DNA of 64,000 nt from Catonella morbi ATCC 51271 (GCF_000160035.2 NZ_KI535370.1:124001-188000), one strand, 5' to 3'. Shown: positions 18,573 to 27,545, counted from the stretch's first letter. Program-made: numbers and translations. The notes: generated by a model from the letters alone, not told the origin.

Positions 18573-19601
18573 TTATTCCAACGAATCAAAATCAAAGGCT
18601 GCTGCCTTGGTATAGTTTGTTACCTTTGCCTCAAAGAAATCTGTCTTTGTGGCATTCAGATTTGAAAAGCTTTCTATCCAAGCCATTGGATTCTCGGTAA
18701 TCTCAGGAAACCACACAGGAAGGCCTATAGCCCTTAACCTGAGATTTGAAAGGTACTTAATATAACGTTCTATCAGCTCATTATTTATACCCAAAATCTC
18801 ATTATTGGTCACATACTGTCCCCACTCTATCTCATTTAGAGTGCCGACCTTAACCATTTCTCTGAGTTCTCCCTTAAGCTCATCAGTAAAAATCTCCGGA
18901 TTTTCCTTCATAAGCTCCCTTATTATATTCTGGAAAAGCACCAGATGAGTAATCTCATCCCTGTTTATATATTTGAAAATGGTACTCGTAGCTGTCATCT
19001 TACCCTGTCTAGCCAAAGTATAAAAGAAGCTGAAACCACTGTAAAAATATATTCCTTCCAAGATATAATTTGCCATAACCGAACGTACAAAGTTCTCTGT
19101 ACTCGGATCATCCGCAAATCTCTGATACATATCTGCTATAAACTTATTTCTTCTAAGCAGAATTGGATCTTCACGCCACTCATCATAAATCTTATCCCTT
19201 GTTACAGGGTTTGTAACCGTATCAAGTATGTATGAATAACTCTGGGCATGGATTTCCTCCTGAAATGCCTGCACATTAAGGAGAGATGCCACCTCTGCCG
19301 CAGTTATATATCTTGCCAGATTCGGCAGGTTCTCACATTGGATTGAGTCAAGAAAGTTAAGAAAAGAGATAATCTTGTCAAAAGCCTTTCTCTCTCCTGC
19401 CGTTAAATACGAAAACTGCTTAATATCTTCTCCGAGTGATATTTCTTCCGGTATCCAGAAGTTGTTTAACATAGTGCGGTACATTACATTTGCCCAGTCA
19501 TATTTTATACGGTTCCACTCACGAAGATTGGTGGTATTACCATTTAATATACCCTCTGTTCCACGTTTTCCAAGTTCATTAAATATCTTTTTCTTTTCCA
19601 T
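18573..19601 (-). CDS. nrdB: Ribonucleotide reductase class Ia, beta subunit
   Basis: R2 subunit of 342 residues that carries the di-iron/tyrosyl radical for deoxyribonucleotide synthesis. Metal ligands and radical Tyr are in place: Asp in NFLDSIQ, EEIHAQSY with Glu, His and the radical Tyr, Glu in ILEGIYFYSGF, and Glu/His in RDEITHLVLF. The start is the ATG at 19601 with GGAG 6 nt upstream; a longer reading adds 12 residues derived from the intergenic hairpin and is not favoured. It follows nrdA by 66 bases. Confidence 0.92.
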   Translation of the reverse strand: MEKKKIFNELGKRGTEGILNGNTTNLREWNRIKYDWANVMYRTMLNNFWIPEEISLGEDIKQFSYLTAGERKAFDKIISFLNFLDSIQCENLPNLARYITAAEVASLLNVQAFQEEIHAQSYSYILDTVTNPVTRDKIYDEWREDPILLRRNKFIADMYQRFADDPSTENFVRSVMANYILEGIYFYSGFSFFYTLARQGKMTATSTIFKYINRDEITHLVLFQNIIRELMKENPEIFTDELKGELREMVKVGTLNEIEWGQYVTNNEILGINNELIERYIKYLSNLRLRAIGLPVWFPEITENPMAWIESFSNLNATKTDFFEAKVTNYTKAAAFDFDSLE

Positions 19602-19619
19602 ATCAGTCTCCATTCCGAG

Positions 19620-19635
19620 GCCACCGATTGGTGGC
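19620..19635. repeat. Hairpin between nrdA and nrdB
   Basis: A perfect 6-bp GC-rich inverted repeat with a 4-nt loop (GCCACC gatt GGTGGC) in the nrdA-nrdB gap. No T-run follows it, so it may stabilise or process the mRNA rather than terminate. Confidence 0.5.
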
Positions 19636-19667
19636 ATAAATTACAGGCGAAAGTAATTTTCACTCTA

Positions 19668-21959
19668 TCAGCTTGAACAGCTTGTACACTCATCCATTTC
19701 AAGTGACCTGTTTCTTACATAGTAAATTGTTTTGATACCTGCCTTGTAAGCCTCAACATACATATCCAGTATATCCTTTGCCTTAACCTCAGGCGTAATG
19801 TAGAGGTTAAAAGACTGTGCCTGATCAATATGTCTCTGTCTCGCCGCACAGGCTCTTATCGACCAAAGCTGGTTAATATAATGTGCTTCTTTATAATACC
19901 AGAAGGTCTCGTCATTTAGCTCAGGAGCTGTCTTAGGAGTAAAGCTTCCCTTCTTTTCTTCCACAAAAAACTTCTTAAATATCGGATCAATTCCTGCTGT
20001 AGTTCCTGCTATGTTGGATGTGCTTCCGGTAGGGGCAACCGCCATCAAATAGCCGTTTCTAAGCCCATACTTCATTACATCTTTCTTTAATTCCTGCCAC
20101 CTTTCGCTTACATAGCCTCTTTCATCAAAATACTCTCCTGTCTGCCATTTCGAGCCTTCAAATTCAGCATAAGCTCCTTTTTCTTTGGCAAGCTCCATAG
20201 AAGCCTTAATAGCATTATAAGCTATTTCTTCAAAAAGTCTGTCCGCCTCTTCAATATGCTTTTCATTTTCCCAGGCTATAGCATTTTTAGCAAGATAATG
20301 ATGATATCCGCTCACACCAAGCCCTATTGCACGATATTTAAGTGAGGTCACCTTTGCATCTGCTACCGGGAACATATTTAGAGTAATTACATTGTCAAGC
20401 ATCCTTATCTGTAAAGGCACATTTTCTTTAAGCTCTTCTAATGTAACATTTCCGAGATTTACCGAATTAAGATTACAGGTTACCATATCTCCCGATTTAA
20501 CTGTTGTGACTATCTTTGTTTCACCGTTTTCGGTAATTATTTCCTCAGAAACATACTTAGTCTCACTCATATTTTGAGCTATCTCGTGACAAAGATTAGA
20601 ACCGTAAATCATACCTGCATGGCTGTTCGGATTTGCCCTGTTTACCGTATCCCTGAAGAAAATGAACGGAGTACCTGTCTCTACCGCACTTTTCATTATT
20701 TTTTTCATTATATCAAGGGCAGGAACAGTTATTTTGGTAAGTCTGTTATCATTTTCACAAAGTTTATATCTTTCTGAAAATTCTTTATGCTTTTCATCTT
20801 TATCGTAGTAATCTTCCAAAGAAAATCCCATAAGTTTTTCAACTTCATGAGGATCAAAAAGGCTGAATTCCTGCCTGTTTATAAGTCTTTCCATAAAAAT
20901 ATCCGGTATGCTTATAGCAGGGAAAATATCATGTGCCTTTCTTCTGTCGTCACCGTTATTTGTTCTAAGATCTATAAATTCATATAAATCCTTATGCCAG
21001 ATATCAAGGGTAATGGAAGCTCCACCCTTTCTTCTTCCAAGCTGGTCTACTGCAACCGCAGTGTCATTATAAAGCCTTACCCAAGGAATAACACCACCGG
21101 AAGCATTGTTATATCCTCTTATATCACTTCCAAGACTTCTGACCTTGCCAAGATAAATTCCAAGTGCACCTCCATGTTTAGATACTTTGGAAAACTTGGA
21201 GTTTACATCATAAATCGACCATAAATTATCAGAAACTGTGCTTATAAAACAGCTTGAAAGCTGGTTAAAAGTTGTTCCCGCATTTGCAAGAGTCGGTGTT
21301 GCCACTGTCATTTTAAGTTTACTGAGCAAGTCATAAAAAGCCTTGGCATAATACACCTTATCTTCTTCTACGCTGGCAAGATGCATAGCTATTGCCATAA
21401 ATCTTTCCTGAGGAAGCTCCATTACCTCTCCGTTAACACCATGTACAAGGTAGCGGTCCGCAAGAAGCTTCACTCCTTCATAATTAAAAAGAAAGTCTCT
21501 TTCCGGTTTTATATATTCAGCCAGTTCTCTTCTTTCGGCTTCTGTGTACTTTGTAATAAAATCCTCTGTGTAGATTCCTCTCTCAACCAGCATTTCGATA
21601 AGCTTTTTAAAATCACCATAGCCAAAAGTCTTATAATTACGACTTATTTTAGCTTCTTTGTAAAGGTCAAACAAAAACAGCCTTGCTGCCACATGCTGCC
21701 ACTTGCTGTTCATACGGCTAAGACCGCTGCCGTTTTCACTCTGTTCATTTACAATAACCTTCTCGATAGCAGAACGGATAAGTACCTGCTGAATTTCCTT
21801 TGTGCTCATTCCATTTTTAAACTGAATCTTGGAGTCCATTTCCAGCTCCATAGGGTCGCAGCCGTCTAAGCCTTCACAGGCAAGAGCTACCATCTTCTTA
21901 GTCTTTTCCACGCAAAGATTCTCATATCTTCCGTTACGCTTTTTAATCAAAATGTCCAT
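19668..21959 (-). CDS. nrdA: Ribonucleotide reductase class Ia, alpha subunit
   Basis: Catalytic subunit of 763 residues, as in E. coli NrdA. The N-terminal ~95 residues form an ATP-cone allosteric domain (DILIKKRNGRYENLCVEKTKKM). Active-site elements are LSSCFISTVSDN, NLCHEIAQ, CNLNSVNLGNV and the radical-transfer tyrosines near the end. The C-terminal shuttle cysteines are in the final MDECTSCSS. The start is an ATG with AGGA 12 nt upstream. An nrdR repressor gene lies at 45.9 kb, so regulation by NrdR is probable, and a half-matching NrdR-like box overlaps the start codon. Confidence 0.95.
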   Translation of the reverse strand: MDILIKKRNGRYENLCVEKTKKMVALACEGLDGCDPMELEMDSKIQFKNGMSTKEIQQVLIRSAIEKVIVNEQSENGSGLSRMNSKWQHVAARLFLFDLYKEAKISRNYKTFGYGDFKKLIEMLVERGIYTEDFITKYTEAERRELAEYIKPERDFLFNYEGVKLLADRYLVHGVNGEVMELPQERFMAIAMHLASVEEDKVYYAKAFYDLLSKLKMTVATPTLANAGTTFNQLSSCFISTVSDNLWSIYDVNSKFSKVSKHGGALGIYLGKVRSLGSDIRGYNNASGGVIPWVRLYNDTAVAVDQLGRRKGGASITLDIWHKDLYEFIDLRTNNGDDRRKAHDIFPAISIPDIFMERLINRQEFSLFDPHEVEKLMGFSLEDYYDKDEKHKEFSERYKLCENDNRLTKITVPALDIMKKIMKSAVETGTPFIFFRDTVNRANPNSHAGMIYGSNLCHEIAQNMSETKYVSEEIITENGETKIVTTVKSGDMVTCNLNSVNLGNVTLEELKENVPLQIRMLDNVITLNMFPVADAKVTSLKYRAIGLGVSGYHHYLAKNAIAWENEKHIEEADRLFEEIAYNAIKASMELAKEKGAYAEFEGSKWQTGEYFDERGYVSERWQELKKDVMKYGLRNGYLMAVAPTGSTSNIAGTTAGIDPIFKKFFVEEKKGSFTPKTAPELNDETFWYYKEAHYINQLWSIRACAARQRHIDQAQSFNLYITPEVKAKDILDMYVEAYKAGIKTIYYVRNRSLEMDECTSCSS

Positions 21960-22001
21960 ATATATTGTGCTTCCTTTTCTATAAAAATACTACATTTTGA
22001 T

Positions 22002-22030
22002 ATTATAGACTATGGAAGTGGTTTTGTAAA
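22002..22030 (-). promoter_or_regulatory. Promoter of nrdA
   Basis: Minus-strand TTTACA, 17 bp, TATAAT, about 45 bases before the nrdA start. Confidence 0.6.
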
Positions 22031-22049
22031 CCTGTGAAAATAACAAAAA

Positions 22050-22120
22050 ATCCTCTGCTTGTTATATGTATCATTTCACTAAATTTTATAGTAAGAATAA
22101 TACATATAAAAGCAAAGGAT
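22050..22120 (-). terminator. Long hairpin after the yoeB remnant
   Basis: A ~71-nt near-palindrome with arms of about 31 nt followed by T6 on the minus strand. Arm differences on this strand are mostly G-U pairs. It is the copy of the hairpin downstream of the intact yoeB. Confidence 0.6.
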
Positions 22121-22138
22121 ACTGTTAATTTCTTAACC

Positions 22139-22333
22139 TTATTTATCTCTGTAATGCTTACCACATTGCATAATTTCCAGATTGTCACCTTCTATCCGAA
22201 ATACAATTCTATTCTTTTCATCAATACGGACACTCCAGTATCCGGTCAAGTTTCCACTAAGCGGTTCAGGTTTCCCGGTACATTTATATCCATTTCTGTC
22301 AATATCATTTAATAGTTTATTTATTTTCTTCAA
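22139..22333 (-). pseudogene. yoeB: Truncated yoeB toxin gene
   Basis: The reading frame matches residues 24-88 of the intact YoeB at 27973-28236 with only two amino-acid changes (SGNLTGYW against IGNLAGYW). The N-terminal ~23 codons are missing, replaced by transposase remnant sequence. It retains the C-terminal RelE/YoeB residues (RIVFRIEGDNLEIMQCGKHYRDK) but has no antitoxin partner and no ribosome binding site, so it is probably not expressed as a toxin. Confidence 0.88.
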
Positions 22334-23340
22334 AGGAAGCTTCGTTCCATTATGCAGAAAATTTCCTGGAGAAGAGAAAGTTTGGGCTTCATCAGGTTTA
22401 TCGTGCTCTTGAAGTTATTGCAAAGGAAAATGACCTGATACAGAAAAGACTTTACGAGAATTCCTTGTCAGATATAGAAAGAAACATATCCTTTACAATG
22501 ACTGTACTAACTTCTACTTTGAAACAGAGGATGAAGATGAATTTTGTAAATACGGTATCTCCAAAGAACATAGACCAAACCCTATTGTACAGATGGGGCT
22601 GTTTATGGATGCAGATGGAATCCCACTTGCCTTCTCCATGTTTCCGGGCAACCAGAACGAGCAGCCATCTCTTGCACCTTTAGAGAAAAAAGTTATATCT
22701 GATTTCGGAATAGATAAACTTGTTGTGTGTACTGACTCCAGCCTCTCTTCTACTGCAAACATGAGATTCAATGATACAAAAAGGTCTGCAAACGATTATA
22801 AACGCCTCTTATCAGAAGAACATATCACAAGGCATGGAGAAGCAGCAGAAAAATCTCTCATTGACTTGGATACGAAAAAGATAGCCGAAGAAGAACAGTA
22901 TGACGGCTTTTATGCAGTATGTACAAACCTCGATGACAACGTAGAAGCCATTGTAAGAATCAACCATAAGCACCGGGAAATCGAAGAATGCTTTCGCATA
23001 ATGAAAACCGAGTTTAAGGCAAGACCTGTTTATCTCTCAAGAGAAGACAGGATTAAGGCTCATTTTCTTACTTGCTATGCTTCCCTTGTACTCTATCGTA
23101 TTTTAGAGAAAAGGCTTGCAGAGAAGTTCCCTGAAACAAACTTTTCATGCCATGAAATCATACAAACCCTAAGAAATATGAATATGATGATATCTCCGGG
23201 GATGGTTACATTCCTGTTTATGAAAGAACAGACCTTACAGATGCTTTACATGAAATTTCAGGCTTCAGAACTGATTTTGAAATCGTTTCAAACAGAAATA
23301 TGAGAAAAATTTTTACCTTGATGAAAAAAGAAGAAAAATA
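22334..23340 (+). pseudogene. Degenerate IS1634-family transposase
   Basis: Plus-strand remains of a DDE transposase. Recognisable pieces in order are FHQVYRALEVIAKENDLIQ, HILYNDCTNFYFETE, NPIVQMGLFMDADGIPLAF, FPGNQNEQPSL, CTDSSLSSTANMRFND, YDGFYAVCTNL, IEECFRIMKTEF and ARPVYLSREDRIKAHFLTCY. The frame shifts near 22480, the 5' part is missing, and a block normally between the second Asp region and the YDGFYAV segment is deleted, so it is inactive. It abuts the truncated yoeB at its left edge. Confidence 0.85.
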
Positions 23341-23362
23341 GCTACATTTTTTTGCATATAGA

Positions 23363-23406
23363 AAGGCTCTAAAACCCTGATTATAAACGGGTTTAGAGCC
23401 TTTTTG
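23363..23406. terminator. Bidirectional terminator after transposase remnant
   Basis: Stem GGCTCTAAAACCC/GGGTTTAGAGCC with an 11-nt loop, T5 on the right and A3 on the left. It may serve the transposase remnant on the plus strand, and perhaps the FMN-binding gene on the minus strand. Confidence 0.7.
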
Positions 23407-23471
23407 ATTGTTGCAAGTGTCAAAGATGGGATTAATCCTAAGATGTCAAGAGGGAATTTTAAAGTAAAACT

Positions 23472-24734
23472 CTATTTTTTCTCCCCCAATGCCCTCTTTA
23501 TTGCCTTTATTATAGCATCCGAGCTTGTTGTCGCTCCGCTTACGGCATCAACATCCGTGCTCTGTTTTTCAAGAATCGACTGTATAATCTTGTCTCTTGC
23601 AGGATAAAAATATTCTTCATCATCAATGTGCTTGACTATCTTTATATCCTTTATCTTTCCGCCTTCGACAACCACACTTACAGTCAGCTTACCATTGTAG
23701 CCTACGGCACTTCCCTCAAACTCACCATCCTTAAAGCCCTCACCGCCTGCAACTGAGTTTTGCTGTTCCTGCACATTCTGAGTCGTATCTGCTTTGTTAG
23801 CTGAACCGGTTCCGCCATTGTCAGCCTCGGAAGTTTCTTTTCGATTGCTTCCTGTCTTTGCATCGATTTTATCTTGAATCTGTCCATCGGCTTTTGCCTC
23901 TACTGTATTATTAACGTCCGCGCTTCTGTATGTGTAGGTGGAATATACACATATTGCTAGCATAACAACCGAAAAGAGCGCTGTGCTTAAAATAGTTTTG
24001 CCTTTTATATAATCAGCCGTATTAAAGCTTTCTGCACCATTTTCTCTCTTTGATGTCACATTACCTGCTTTCTTTTTAAAATACTTAATCAGCCTTAATA
24101 CAGCATATATTCCGAAAATTAAGGTATAAATATATAAATCAATAAGGTATGTCAGCCTCCCTGTTAAAAGTCCTCTTGAAAATATCAGAACTATATGAAA
24201 ATATAAAAGTGCATATAAAATATACGAAAGTCTCTGAAGCTTTTTCCAGCTCTTTCCTGACATCTTCTTTCTTATAATGTTAAAAGAGGTTACAGTAAGC
24301 GGTACAAGCAGCACTATCATACATACTGAAAGCAGTGCAGCCGCAGCCTCATAGGGCTTTAAAGCAGATATATCTGTAAATAAAAGCATAAAGTATCTTT
24401 TACCATAAGATATATTATGTATCAATGTAAAAAGGGCCGCTATTATCGCCATTTCTCCCCTTACTTTGCTTAGTTTTATACGGAGCCGGGTTTTTTGCGG
24501 CAGTACGCTTACATACATTACAATTATAAATATTGCTCCCTGAAGCACTCCTCCTACAAATATTTTATTTATAAACATAACTAACAAAGGCGGGAGAAAT
24601 TTGTGGGGAACAAATACGGTAAATGCAGATATAAGCACTGTAATAATGTAAAATGCCGCTGCATGTTTTTTTACCTGGTTATTAAATGTTGCAAAAAACC
24701 ACATAGAACAGATCAGACATATGATAAGTTTCAT
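23472..24734 (-). CDS. Ferric-reductase-like membrane protein with FMN-binding domain
   Basis: A 420-residue fusion. The N-terminal ~230 residues contain about six to seven hydrophobic segments with internal His, like the ferric-reductase/MsrQ type heme membrane domain. A further membrane segment (ILSTALFSVVMLAICVYSTY) leads to a low-complexity polar linker rich in Asn, Gly, Gln and Thr. The last ~90 residues are an FMN_bind domain with DAVSGATTSSDAI, the motif in which ApbE attaches FMN to Thr. It probably passes electrons across the membrane to an extracytoplasmic flavin. Partner and acceptor are unknown. The gene is alone and lies inside the mobile-element patchwork. Confidence 0.78.
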   Translation of the reverse strand: MKLIICLICSMWFFATFNNQVKKHAAAFYIITVLISAFTVFVPHKFLPPLLVMFINKIFVGGVLQGAIFIIVMYVSVLPQKTRLRIKLSKVRGEMAIIAALFTLIHNISYGKRYFMLLFTDISALKPYEAAAALLSVCMIVLLVPLTVTSFNIIRKKMSGKSWKKLQRLSYILYALLYFHIVLIFSRGLLTGRLTYLIDLYIYTLIFGIYAVLRLIKYFKKKAGNVTSKRENGAESFNTADYIKGKTILSTALFSVVMLAICVYSTYTYRSADVNNTVEAKADGQIQDKIDAKTGSNRKETSEADNGGTGSANKADTTQNVQEQQNSVAGGEGFKDGEFEGSAVGYNGKLTVSVVVEGGKIKDIKIVKHIDDEEYFYPARDKIIQSILEKQSTDVDAVSGATTSSDAIIKAIKRALGEKK

Positions 24735-24791
24735 AAAATCAAATACTAAAGTCCTTTCATTTGCTTAATTTAACCCAAATATTCACCCCAT

Positions 24792-24946
24792 AGGTCACGG
24801 ACAGCTCAATTCGTGTGCTAACGACGGCTATGCAGTCTTTTCATCCGTGACTATGGGGTGATATTACCAAACATCTGCTTAACATCATGATTTTAAACTT
24901 ATTGCCTAATTACGATATTGCGCAAGATATTTTATTAATAATTTGG
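24792..24946 (+). repeat. Dispersed 155-nt intergenic element, copy 1
   Basis: Aligns without gaps to the reverse complement of 31399-31553. Shared blocks at identical spacing are AGGTCAC, GTGACTATGGGG, GATATTACC, ACATCTG, TTACGATATT, AAGAT and ATAATTTGG. In this copy the left part also forms a strong hairpin (CCCCATAG-GTCACGGA against TCCGTGACTATGGGG). It fills most of the 238-base gap between the FMN-binding and lipoprotein genes. Confidence 0.75.
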
Positions 24947-24972
24947 ACTTAAATGTGTTAAATTTACTATGC

Positions 24973-26529
24973 TTATTTAGCTTTTACCTCAAATTCAACA
25001 TCAGGGTATCCATCGGCAGTAAGTATTACCTTATATGTATCTGAACCGGTGAATACAGGCTCTGAACCTGAATCAGAATTATATGCGGCATCAAGCTTGA
25101 TGCTTCCGTCATCATTAAACACAGTTGCGCCGAACATCCTTCCTCTGCCTCCTCTGTACTCTATCTCTCCGACTTTTGCAGAGGTTATAGAGCCAATGTA
25201 GGTTGCGATGTCAATTCCCTTAGAATTTTTCTTAAGAGAAAGCTTGTTGTCCTTGAAGCTGAAATCACCCGCTTTCAAACCGGATTCTACAAGGCACATA
25301 AATGACAGGTCAGAATATTTGTCATTTGAGAATATAAGCTGGTAGTTACCCGGTGTGCATTCCTTAGGAAGTACAAGAACGCCATCTTTTTTAGAATCGA
25401 TGCTGGCTTCAACATTCATTTTTCTGTAAACTGCTCTTTCAAAAGCATACTTCTGATCACCTGTCTCAAGCTTATAATTTACTTTTGTGCCCTTGTTACT
25501 ATAGCTTACTGTTTCATCTCCGCTAAGTTTATAGCTATCAGGAGCAAGCTCTTTGCAGTAAAGTGATGTGTCTATCTCAACATCATCTGTATTGGCAAGC
25601 ATATAGGTTACCTTTGTTATGGTCTTTCCCGGTATATCTTTGAATCTCTCATATTCTTTTGGTGCATTATGATTCATGTCTGTGAACTCTTTAGCTGAAA
25701 ATGATATTTCATTGGCTTTTAGCCATAAATTATCAAGATGCTTAAGTCCAAATCTTTCACCATCCGAGGTTTCAATAATCGCCCCCTGCATAACCTCAGG
25801 ATCTATCTCAACACCATTTATAGTAATCTCATAATTGCCATAGGCTGAGGTGGTTGTAATCTCAGCTGTTGCATCAGCATTTTTTTCAACCTTTCCTATA
25901 GTCTTGCTAAGCACTCCGTCGGAATTTATAACCTTATATTCAACAGGCTCTTTATCATCTGTTGCTTTAATTTCTTCTACAAATTCCAAAAGCTTGTTTT
26001 TCGATTCCTTTTTATCCTGTATAGCTTTTTGAGCCTCTTCATACAGTTTTTTGGAAATTGCAACATTCACTTCCTTAGGGCCGAAATACTCGGATTTTTC
26101 TCCCTCCACCGCAGTGTTCACTGCAGTAAAGCGCTCAGCCTTGTCTATTGTAGGAGAACTTACCGCATCATAGAAGCCTTCTTTTCTAAATCCGACCTGT
26201 TCAACGGCATCTTCCTTGTCAAGCTGTGGTGCAAGACTAGCCGGATCACTCTCCGGTTCAACATTATTAAGCTCACCATAGTAGAAATCAGCATAAGGAA
26301 CAGCTATCTTTGCATATACATAATCGCCTGATGTTTCTGCCGAAGAACTGCCCGAACTGTTATTTGAGGCAGCTGAGCTGCTTTTCGACTGAGAAGCCGA
26401 TGACTTCCCCGATGTTGTAGTGCTTGAAGCAGTTTTTGATATAGTGTTTGAATTTCCCGATGAACACCCTGTTATAAGACTTACTGCCAAAGTTGCCGAC
26501 ATGACACTGCATAGTAATCTTTTTTTCAT
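24973..26529 (-). CDS. Tp47-like surface lipoprotein
   Basis: A 518-residue lipoprotein: signal peptide with lipobox LITGC (Cys near residue 22), then a Ser/Thr-rich linker to about residue 68. The first domain segment (VPYADFYYGELNN, followed by GFYDAVSSPT) and the final stretch (DTYKVILTADGYPDVEFEVKAK) resemble Treponema Tp47, a penicillin-binding lipoprotein of otherwise unique fold. Function in Firmicutes is unknown and peptidase or beta-lactam activity should not be assumed. A promoter lies about 205 bases upstream; the ribosome site GGGAG is somewhat distant (13 nt). Confidence 0.65.
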   Translation of the reverse strand: MKKRLLCSVMSATLAVSLITGCSSGNSNTISKTASSTTTSGKSSASQSKSSSAASNNSSGSSSAETSGDYVYAKIAVPYADFYYGELNNVEPESDPASLAPQLDKEDAVEQVGFRKEGFYDAVSSPTIDKAERFTAVNTAVEGEKSEYFGPKEVNVAISKKLYEEAQKAIQDKKESKNKLLEFVEEIKATDDKEPVEYKVINSDGVLSKTIGKVEKNADATAEITTTSAYGNYEITINGVEIDPEVMQGAIIETSDGERFGLKHLDNLWLKANEISFSAKEFTDMNHNAPKEYERFKDIPGKTITKVTYMLANTDDVEIDTSLYCKELAPDSYKLSGDETVSYSNKGTKVNYKLETGDQKYAFERAVYRKMNVEASIDSKKDGVLVLPKECTPGNYQLIFSNDKYSDLSFMCLVESGLKAGDFSFKDNKLSLKKNSKGIDIATYIGSITSAKVGEIEYRGGRGRMFGATVFNDDGSIKLDAAYNSDSGSEPVFTGSDTYKVILTADGYPDVEFEVKAK

Positions 26530-26612
26530 TGGACTTAATACTCTCCCTTTCTTGATTTTGATGCACTTTGTGCATCTGTGTATACGTGTGTTTATTTATG
26601 CAAAGGCTGTTT

Positions 26613-26632
26613 CAATATCTTTCCTGATATTG
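26613..26632. repeat. Small inverted repeat in lipoprotein leader
   Basis: CAATATC and GATATTG around a 6-nt loop, in the 360-base gap 26530-26889. That gap also holds TGCAC-TTT-GTGCA at 26562-26574 and two back-to-back promoters, but no gene that I can support. Confidence 0.4.
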
Positions 26633-26734
26633 ACAACCTTACAGCATACAAGTGTAAAGCTTCTGTCAGATAGTACCTGATTCATATTGTACTGTACAGG
26701 TGTTGGTTAGTTATATCTAACATAGGCACGCACT

Positions 26735-26763
26735 ATTATGTCATTAAAATTATAAATTGTCAA
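26735..26763 (-). promoter_or_regulatory. Promoter of the Tp47-like gene
   Basis: Minus-strand TTGACA, 17 bp, CATAAT, which would give a long leader of about 200 bases. Confidence 0.55.
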
Positions 26764-26832
26764 GGTAATTAAAGTCAGTAAATAAATTAATATAATTTAT
26801 AAATAAATTAACCGGTCCAATTTATTTTATGC

Positions 26833-26861
26833 TTTACCTTTATGCACAGAAGCACTATAAT
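26833..26861 (+). promoter_or_regulatory. Promoter of the small membrane gene
   Basis: TTTACC, 17 bp, TATAAT on the plus strand, 28 bases before the start codon at 26890. Confidence 0.55.
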
Positions 26862-26889
26862 CGTTGTAATAAGCAGTTTGGAGGTACTT

Positions 26890-27067
26890 ATGAAACTGAG
26901 AAAATTTACTGTCTTTCAGATAAAAAATGATAGCAAGTGTTATTATGCTTATACTTGCAGGAAATATGTATTATTCCGGTAATAACAATCAATATGCCAT
27001 TTTTATAGGCATAGGAGGTATATTAATTTTGAATGCCTATTCTACGGGAAATAAGAAAAAAAAATAG
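26890..27067 (+). pseudogene. Small membrane protein gene with A-run frameshift
   Basis: ATG at 26890 follows GGAGG at ideal spacing and a good promoter, but the frame runs only 27 codons. Removing one A from the A6 run at 26922-26927 joins MKLRKFTVFQIK to a second frame encoding two hydrophobic segments (IASVIMLILAGNMYY and YAIFIGIGGILILNAY) and a lysine tail, giving about 58 residues. The second frame alone has no ribosome site. Either a broken gene, a phase-variable one, or a sequencing error in the homopolymer. Confidence 0.6.
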
Positions 27068-27545
27068 TGTTTTATGTTTATGAAATATCTTAGCCAAAAT
27101 TGGACTTATTACAAATCCAAAAACTTTACTCCCGGATTCATATGTGTTCTACATACATTTGGAAGACCATTAGAGTGGAATCCCCATATTCATTGCCTAA
27201 TATCTGAAGGTGGACACTCCGATGACGGGGAATGGAGAAATATCCGCCACTTCAACTACAAACTCCTGCGTGAATCATTCCGTACGGTTTTGTTAAATGA
27301 ACTTGAAGCTACGCTTGGACCATCATTTAAATGTATAAAGGCACAGATGTACAAACTGCTTGACAAAGGATTCTATGTTTATGCAAAACCAACTCTTGCC
27401 GATCTATCCCATTCAATGTCCTAACTGTAAAACAACAATGGAAATTTTAGAAATTTACCATAACCATCACCGGGTTTCTCTTCAAGAACTTTATGAAAGG
27501 GCACATATTCGCTATATGGCGAAGCATTGGCGTTCCAGTACTTAA
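27068..27545 (+). pseudogene. Truncated IS91-family transposase
   Basis: The first part reads VLHTFGRPLEWNPHIHCLISEGG, the HxH (HUH-like) core of IS91 Y2 transposases, then runs to GFYVYAKP. A large internal piece, including the catalytic Tyr region, is missing: the frame jumps to a C-terminal segment with CPNCKTTMEILEIYHNH and SLQELYERAHI. The 5' end is also absent. Not functional. Confidence 0.82.

Larger units (their letters stand above)
22044..22333. repeat. Direct repeat copy 1 (yoeB 3' half plus hairpin)
   Basis: About 289 bp nearly identical to 27878-28167 in the same orientation, gap-free, with about five mismatches noted by eye. It contains the last ~64 codons of a yoeB gene and its downstream long hairpin. 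The match stops exactly where the transposase remnant begins. Confidence 0.92.

Noticed and set aside
21943-21974. Functional NrdR box at the nrdA start
   Set aside because: Only about 12 of 16 positions fit and it overlaps the start codon downstream of the promoter; kept as a remark only.
24781-24862. Integron attC-like site in the large palindrome
   Set aside because: The arms lack the GTTRRRY core and its complement at the ends; no integrase is present.
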